DNA of 64,000 bases from VXYL01 sp963666465 (GTDB lineage Bacteria > Pseudomonadota > Gammaproteobacteria > Pseudomonadales > Azotimanducaceae): the NCBI GenBank assembly GCA_963666465.1, contig OY762824.1, positions 4,526,001 to 4,590,000 on the forward strand. Direction: 5' to 3'. Shown here one piece after another: positions 59,662-64,000 of this stretch (within the stretch, counting starts at the first letter, position 1; every line of letters begins with the position of its first letter). The notes under the pieces were generated by a model. The model had not been told where the DNA came from and made no database searches. It saw only the letters and a list, made by a program, of their open reading frames with translations. Both the position numbers and the translations under genes were made by a program.

Positions 59662-60105
59662 CATGGAAGCACGCCCCCAGCGATGGGGGAATTGCCGGCA
59701 CTTCCTTGCGCGTCAGCGTTCGGGGATGCTTCCCCGGCTGAAGGCTCCCTGCATGGAAGCACGCCCCCAGCGACGGGGGAATTGCCGGCACTTCCTTGCG
59801 CGTCAGCGTTCGGGGATGCTTCCCCGGCTGAAGGCTCCCTGCATGGAAGCACGCCCCCAGCGACGGGGGAGTTGCCGGCACTTCCTTGCGCGTCAGCGTT
59901 CGGGGATGCTTCCCCGGCTGAAGGCTCCCTGCATGGAAGCACGCCCCCGGCGACGGGGGCATGCCGGCACTTCCCTGCGCGTCAGCGTTCGGGGATGCTT
60001 CCCCGGCTGAAGGCTCCCTGCATGGAAGCACGCCCCCGGCGACGGGGGCATGCCGGCACTTCCCTGCGCGTCAGCGTTCGGGGATGCTTCCCCGGCTGAA
60101 GGCTC
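59662..60105 (-). repeat. Family II tandem array, five units, abutting the amtB stop
   Basis: Units start at 59662, 59752, 59842, 59932 and 60021 (period 90, 90, 90, 89 bp), inverted relative to 48107. Two variants occur: three older-looking units with CCAGCGA and two with CCGGCGACGGGGGCATG. The array ends at CTAG 60106-60109, whose TAG on the minus strand is the amtB stop. Confidence 0.92.
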
Positions 60106-61362
60106 CTAGGCTTGCGAGAACTCCGGGTAGGCTTCGATGCCCGTTTCGGAGAGGTCCACGCCGGCCATCTCGTCCTCTTCCGACACCCGGATGCCCACCG
60201 TCGCCTTGAGGATGCCCCAGACAATCAGCGAAGCGACGAATACCCAGACGAAGATGCCGACGATGCCCGTCAACTGGCCGAGGATGGTCGCGTCGGCGTT
60301 GCTGAAGAGCACCGCAAGGATGCCCCAGATGCCGCAGGTGCCGTGTACGCTGATGGCGCCCACCGGGTCGTCGATCTTCAGCTTGTCGAGGAAGACGATG
60401 GAGGGGACCACAATCAGCCCGCCGATGGCGCCCACCAGCACCGACAGCTCTGCGCTTGGCGACAGCGGATCGGCAGTGATGGCAACGAGACCTGCGAGCG
60501 CGCCGTTCAGCGCCATCGTGAGGTCGGCCTTGCCGAACCACAGCCGCGCCAGCAGGAGCGCCGCCACCAGACCGCCGCAGGCGGCGATGTTGGTGTTCAC
60601 GAATACCTGCGCCACCGCATTGGCCTCGTCCACGTTCGAGAGCTTCAGCTCCGAACCGCCGTTGAAGCCGAACCAGCCGAACCAGAGGATGAACATGCCG
60701 AGGGTCGCAAGCGGCATGTTGCAGCCCGGGATGGCGTTGACGCGCCCGTCCGATGTGTACTTGCCCTTGCGAGGTCCTAGCAGCAGCACGCCGGCCAGGG
60801 CCGCGGCCGCGCCGCACATGTGGACGATGCCGGAACCGGCGAAGTCGAAGTAGCCAGCACTCGAAAGCCAGCCTTCGCCCCATGTCCACATGCCCTGCAC
60901 GGGATAGATGAAGCCGGTCATCACCACCGCGAAGCCGAGGAAGGCCCACAGCTTCATGCGCTCGGCCACCGCGCCGGAGACGATGGACATCGCCGTGGCG
61001 ACGAACACCACCTGGAAGAAGTAGTCGGAGCGCGCCGAGTAGTACGTGTCGCCGCCGGAGGCAAGCACGGCTTCGGCGGTGTTCTCCTCGCCGATCAGGA
61101 AGCCGAGGCTCGGCAGCACCGCGCCGTCGCTGGCGCCGATGTACATGATGTAGTACCCGACGAACAGGTACATGATGCAGGAGATGGAGTACAGGGCGAC
61201 GTTCTTGGTGAGGATTTCGGCGGTGTTCTTCGCCCGCACCATGCCCGATTCGAGCATCGAGAATCCGCACGCCATGAACATGACCATCGCACCCATGACG
61301 AGGAAATAGAAGGTGTCGATGGCGTAGTTGGTCTGAGTCAGAGCTTGAGCAAGATCTTCCAC
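60106..61362 (-). CDS. amtB: Ammonium transporter AmtB
   Basis: A 418-residue, 11-helix ammonium channel. Key residues fit E. coli AmtB: Asp in YFDFAGSGIVHMCGAAAAL with the first pore His, and the second pore His in AISVHGTCGIWGILA. Other signatures are TFYFLVMGAMVMFMACGFSM, NTAEILTKN, WFGFNGGSEL and NTNIAACGGL. A GTG start at 61362 with AAGGAG upstream gives the expected N terminus (MEDLAQALTQTNYAID). It follows glnK by 78 nt, so ammonium uptake is gated by PII. Confidence 0.95.
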   Translation of the reverse strand: MEDLAQALTQTNYAIDTFYFLVMGAMVMFMACGFSMLESGMVRAKNTAEILTKNVALYSISCIMYLFVGYYIMYIGASDGAVLPSLGFLIGEENTAEAVLASGGDTYYSARSDYFFQVVFVATAMSIVSGAVAERMKLWAFLGFAVVMTGFIYPVQGMWTWGEGWLSSAGYFDFAGSGIVHMCGAAAALAGVLLLGPRKGKYTSDGRVNAIPGCNMPLATLGMFILWFGWFGFNGGSELKLSNVDEANAVAQVFVNTNIAACGGLVAALLLARLWFGKADLTMALNGALAGLVAITADPLSPSAELSVLVGAIGGLIVVPSIVFLDKLKIDDPVGAISVHGTCGIWGILAVLFSNADATILGQLTGIVGIFVWVFVASLIVWGILKATVGIRVSEEDEMAGVDLSETGIEAYPEFSQA

Positions 61363-61440
61363 GATTCTTTTCTCCTTGCGAAGGCAAGGCGACGAGACCA
61401 TGCGGCTGCCTTCAGCAACCGCTCGCCGCCTTGCAGGGCG

Positions 61441-61779
61441 CTATACGGCGTCGGAGCCGGTTTCGCCGGTGCGGATGCGGACCACGTCTTCGAGCGTGAA
61501 GACGAAGATCTTCCCGTCGCCCACCTTGCCGGTGTTTGCGGCCCTGCTGATCGCCTCCAGGCACTGGTCGAGCAGGCCATCGTCGATGGCCACCTCCACC
61601 TTCGCCTTGGGCAGAAAGTCGACGACGTATTCGGCGCCCCGATACAACTCGGTGTGCCCCTTCTGTCGGCCGAAGCCCTTGACCTCCGTCACCGTCATGC
61701 CCTGCACGCCGATGTCCGAGAGCGCCTCGCGCACATCGTCGAGCTTGAACGGTTTGATGATCGCCGTGATGAGTTTCAT
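61441..61779 (-). CDS. glnK: Nitrogen regulatory protein PII (GlnK)
   Basis: A 112-residue PII protein that senses ATP/ADP and 2-oxoglutarate and blocks AmtB when nitrogen is plentiful. MKLITAIIKPFKLDDVREAL, GMTVTEVKGFGRQKGHTELY and RGAEYVVDFLPKAKVEVAID are diagnostic, with the uridylylated Tyr51 in GAEYVVDF and GDGKIFVFTLEDVVRIRTGE at the C terminus. It lies between torF and amtB on the same strand. Confidence 0.95.
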   Translation of the reverse strand: MKLITAIIKPFKLDDVREALSDIGVQGMTVTEVKGFGRQKGHTELYRGAEYVVDFLPKAKVEVAIDDGLLDQCLEAISRAANTGKVGDGKIFVFTLEDVVRIRTGETGSDAV

Positions 61780-61867
61780 GTCTGGTGCCCCCTTTGAAGC
61801 GTCTTGAAATGCACGTCTCGTGGAAGATCTGCGCACCCTCGATTGTCGCCTAAAACGCGCTCCCCGA

Positions 61868-62572
61868 TCACAGGCTTTTGGAGAGCGACAGGATCAGCCG
61901 GCCTTCGTTGCCGGGATTGCCGTCGTCGATGTCGGTGCCAACGACGCCGATGCCGAAATCGAGCCCCGCCACGGGTGCGCCGAGCATGATCGAGTAGTCG
62001 AGGTGGTCGCCGGTGTCGCCGATGCCCTGGCCCACCGAGACGTCGAGCGTCGCGTTTTCGCCGAGGCCGAAGCTGTAGCCGACGTAGGGGTAGAGGAAGG
62101 TGTCGCCGCCGTCGCCCAGATACTCGGGCGAGTAGTTGGCGCCGACGGAGAAGTCGCCGAAGGAGAGGGCGAGGGCAAGCTCGATGTAGTCGGAGGCGTC
62201 GCCTTGGTTCGGGTACTCGAACCGGATGACGCTCACATCCCAGCCAGCGCCCTCGCCCATCTCGCCGGAGAAGCCGGCGTAGAGGTCGAGTTCCGTCGAG
62301 GTGTAGGTGGGGTCGGCGCCGTCGGAGTACGGGCCGAAGTTGACGTTCGATGCCCACGTGCCGATGTAGAAGCCGGAGTCGAAGCCGAGGTCGAAGCCGC
62401 CCTGGATGGCGGCGTCGCGCCCGGTCTGGCTCTCGCCCCGGAACGAGTAGTCTGAAACGAGCGTGACGTTGCCGGAGAACTCCTGGGCGGCAGCCGCAGG
62501 CGCCATGCCGATTGCCAATGCGGCAACGGCGCAGGAGACCGAGGCGGCGGTTCTGGTCAGGAAGTGCTTCAT
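61868..62572 (-). CDS. TorF-family putative outer-membrane porin
   Basis: A 234-residue beta-barrel protein with a signal peptide cleaved near residue 29 (IGMAPAAAA, then QEFSG). It consists of alternating strands such as NVTLVSDYSFRGESQTGRDA, IQGGFDLGFDSGFYIGTWAS and NVNFGPYSDGADPTYTSTEL, ending in a strand with aromatic/hydrophobic periodicity (LILSLSKSL). TorF-like porins usually sit with glnK-amtB and are thought to help small nitrogen compounds cross the outer membrane. A sigma-54 promoter is 64 nt upstream. Confidence 0.9.
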   Translation of the reverse strand: MKHFLTRTAASVSCAVAALAIGMAPAAAAQEFSGNVTLVSDYSFRGESQTGRDAAIQGGFDLGFDSGFYIGTWASNVNFGPYSDGADPTYTSTELDLYAGFSGEMGEGAGWDVSVIRFEYPNQGDASDYIELALALSFGDFSVGANYSPEYLGDGGDTFLYPYVGYSFGLGENATLDVSVGQGIGDTGDHLDYSIMLGAPVAGLDFGIGVVGTDIDDGNPGNEGRLILSLSKSL

Positions 62573-62635
62573 GGTCGTTCCCTTCATGTTGTGCAGTCGA
62601 ATGCCCCGGCGCGCGCCGGACATGCCGGTGGCGTA

Positions 62636-62653
62636 CAGCATGGAGCGTGCCAA
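62636..62653 (-). promoter_or_regulatory. Sigma-54 promoter of torF-glnK-amtB
   Basis: On the minus strand TTGGCACGCTCCATGCTG fits the sigma-54 consensus: the invariant GG of the -24 box and GC of the -12 box are separated by exactly 10 nt. It lies 64 nt upstream of the torF ATG. Sigma-54 promoters are the rule for glnK-amtB operons. Confidence 0.7.
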
Positions 62654-62832
62654 CTTGGATCCCATAGGAAGGACCCGCCCTTCCCCAAGGGGAAGGAGTC
62701 CGTTCGCGGCCGCAACCTCTCGATAGAGGGCGTCTCGTCCTCCATATGCGTCGCAGACGCGTCCCCAAATGCGCTAGATTTGTCCCGGCACCTGCCGAGG
62801 CGCACCAGGAAGTATCAGAGAGCCTCCATGCG

Positions 62833-62847
62833 GCACCATTTCGGTGC
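62833..62847. promoter_or_regulatory. NtrC-type enhancer site
   Basis: GCACCATTTCGGTGC (5-bp inverted repeat with 5-nt spacer, within GGCACCATTTCGGTGCAA) matches the NtrC pattern GCACC-N5-GGTGC. It is about 200 bp upstream of the sigma-54 promoter, a workable distance for a looping activator. Confidence 0.6.
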
Positions 62848-62975
62848 AATTCTGTTTTGGCGTTCCCCTCACAAAGCGTCGTTTTCGCACAAGGATTGAC
62901 GGCGACGGACTACATACCGCGACCGCGCGAATGCCTACGCTCCGGGCGAGACTTTCCGCAAGCAGGAGCAAGGCC

Positions 62976-64000
62976 ATGCCCGACCCCGTCCATACGCGCG
63001 CCCAGGTGGGCATGGAGGCGCCACGGGTCTTCGTCGAGGCATACCACCAGCCGGGCAGCCCGGCGTTTTCCGTCGTCGGGATGCCGGAAACCGCCGTCCG
63101 GGAAGCCCGCGACCGCGTGCGCGCCGCCATTCGCAGCGTCGGCTTCGACTGGCGCGAAGGACGCATCACCGTCAATCTCGCCCCGGCGGACCTCGCCAAG
63201 CAGGGGGGAAGGTATGACCTCGCCATTGCCGTCGCCATTCTGGTGGCCACGGGGCAGGTGTCGGGGCAGCACCTGCACCGGCTGGAACTGCTCGGCGAGC
63301 TCTCCCTCTATGGCGACCTGCGCCCGGTGCGTGGCGCCTTCTGCGCCGCTGCTGCCATCGCAGCAACGCCGCGACGACTGATGGCCCCAGCCCAGCATCT
63401 ATCGGAGCTTTCGCCGCTGAACGACATCGCCCTGCATCCGGTGCGCCATCTTGGAGAGGTGGTGCAGTTGCTCGAAGCGGACGAGTTGCCGGCGCCGGCG
63501 GAGCTGTTGCCGAACCCCCCGCCGCAGCCGACCTCAAGGCTCTCGCTCAACGATGTGCGTGGCCAGAGCCACGCCAAGCGGGCGCTTACAGTCGCCGCCG
63601 GCGGCGGCCACCACTTGCTGATGACCGGGCCTCCGGGCACAGGCAAGACCATGTTGGCAAGGCGGCTCGTGCAGTTGCTGCCGCCGCCAACCATCGATGA
63701 ATCCATCGCCGTGGCGACGGTCTACTCCATCTCCAGCCAGGCGGCGCCGGCGTTCGGCACCCGCCCCTTCTGCGACCCGCACCACACGGCATCCACCGCG
63801 GCGGTAATCGGTGGCGGCGCCGGCAATTCGCTCATGCCGGGCGAGATCACCCTGGCGCATTGCGGCGTGCTGTTCCTGGATGAACTGCCGGAGTTTCGCC
63901 GCGATGTGCTCGAAGCGCTGCGGGAGCCGCTCGAATCCGACGAGGTGGCGTTGGCGCGGGTGCAGCGCCGGGTGCGCTATCCCGCTGGCTTCCAGCTCGT
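62976..64000 (+). CDS. comM: ComM/YifB-family Mg-chelatase-like AAA ATPase, 3' end outside the window
   Basis: The frame from ATG 62976 reads MPDPVHTRAQVGMEAPRVFV and is open to the window end (about 341 codons of an expected 500). The N-terminal Lon-protease-like domain has SVVGMPETAVREARDRVRAA, NLAPADLAKQGGRYDLAIAV and LGELSLYGDLRPVRG. The AAA domain has DVRGQSHAKRALTVAAGGGH, Walker A LLMTGPPGTGKTMLARRL, FCDPHHTASTAAVIGGG and Walker B LFLDELPEFRRDVLEALREP. ComM is a helicase promoting branch migration during natural transformation. Confidence 0.93.
   Translation, partial: MPDPVHTRAQVGMEAPRVFVEAYHQPGSPAFSVVGMPETAVREARDRVRAAIRSVGFDWREGRITVNLAPADLAKQGGRYDLAIAVAILVATGQVSGQHLHRLELLGELSLYGDLRPVRGAFCAAAAIAATPRRLMAPAQHLSELSPLNDIALHPVRHLGEVVQLLEADELPAPAELLPNPPPQPTSRLSLNDVRGQSHAKRALTVAAGGGHHLLMTGPPGTGKTMLARRLVQLLPPPTIDESIAVATVYSISSQAAPAFGTRPFCDPHHTASTAAVIGGGAGNSLMPGEITLAHCGVLFLDELPEFRRDVLEALREPLESDEVALARVQRRVRYPAGFQL

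Larger units (their letters stand above)
62573..62975. promoter_or_regulatory. Divergent regulatory region between torF and comM
   Basis: It holds the sigma-54 promoter (62636-62653), the NtrC-like site (62833-62847) and the start of the comM gene on the other strand. No further gene is supported. Confidence 0.6.

Overview
The window looks like chromosome of a high-GC gammaproteobacterium that has been heavily invaded by mobile DNA. The core gene order ffh-rpsP-rimM-trmD-rplS-xerD-dsbC-hom is the Pseudomonas-type order, and rpsU-(yqeY)-dnaG, proC-yggT and torF-glnK-amtB are also familiar proteobacterial groupings. No rRNA or tRNA gene was recognised.

Layout. 0-3 kb: a MacAB-like export operon whose permease is internally deleted. 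3-3.7 kb: a Phd/VapC toxin-antitoxin pair. 3.7-7 kb: a decayed IS630 element, an intact IS1182 element and a small inverted-repeat element. 7-15.7 kb: one long leftward housekeeping block (ffh, rpsP, rimM, trmD, rplS, xerD, dsbC, hom, recJ), interrupted between ffh and rpsP by a 378-bp MITE. 16-20.7 kb: leuA, dnaG, a yqeY relic and rpsU. 20.7-23.7 kb: a tnpB gene inside IS1595-like inverted repeats, and a DDE-transposase element. 24-28.2 kb: pdxJ, a cyclophilin, a cold-shock-domain membrane protein and argS. 28.2-37 kb: a second IS1182 copy, a fatty acid desaturase, a dead IS1595 element, an AT-rich patch, HigBA, gene fragments and an IS1380 element. 37.7-41.1 kb: proC, yggT and ilvD. 41.5-48 kb: an accessory block with an EcoRII-like restriction-modification pair, a Uma2-type nuclease, a phytanoyl-CoA dioxygenase-like enzyme and an AAA/PD-(D/E)XK protein. 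48.5-54 kb: an epimerase, a metallo-hydrolase, an ISKra4 element with a clear target duplication, a phosphomannose-isomerase-like protein and an alkylguanine-DNA alkyltransferase. 54-57.5 kb: an ECF sigma operon, and frameshifted EF-hand and mtnA genes. 58-64 kb: a dicarboxylate symporter, amtB, glnK, a torF-like porin behind a sigma-54 promoter, and the start of comM.

The most unusual signal is at the repeat level. At least four dispersed repeat families, two IS families and their MITE-like relatives meet each other, or meet genes, at the tetranucleotide CTAG. At two genes, 48026 and 60106, a repeat block begins exactly at the TAG stop codon inside a CTAG. The 19-21 bp inverted-repeat ends of the small elements match full-length IS elements in the same window (IS1380, IS1595), which suggests they are moved in trans.

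Many genes carry single-base frameshifts (yqeY, mtnA, the EF-hand gene, the IS630 and IS1595 transposases). With the repeat load, this suggests relaxed selection, as in host-associated lineages; some frameshifts could also be assembly errors.
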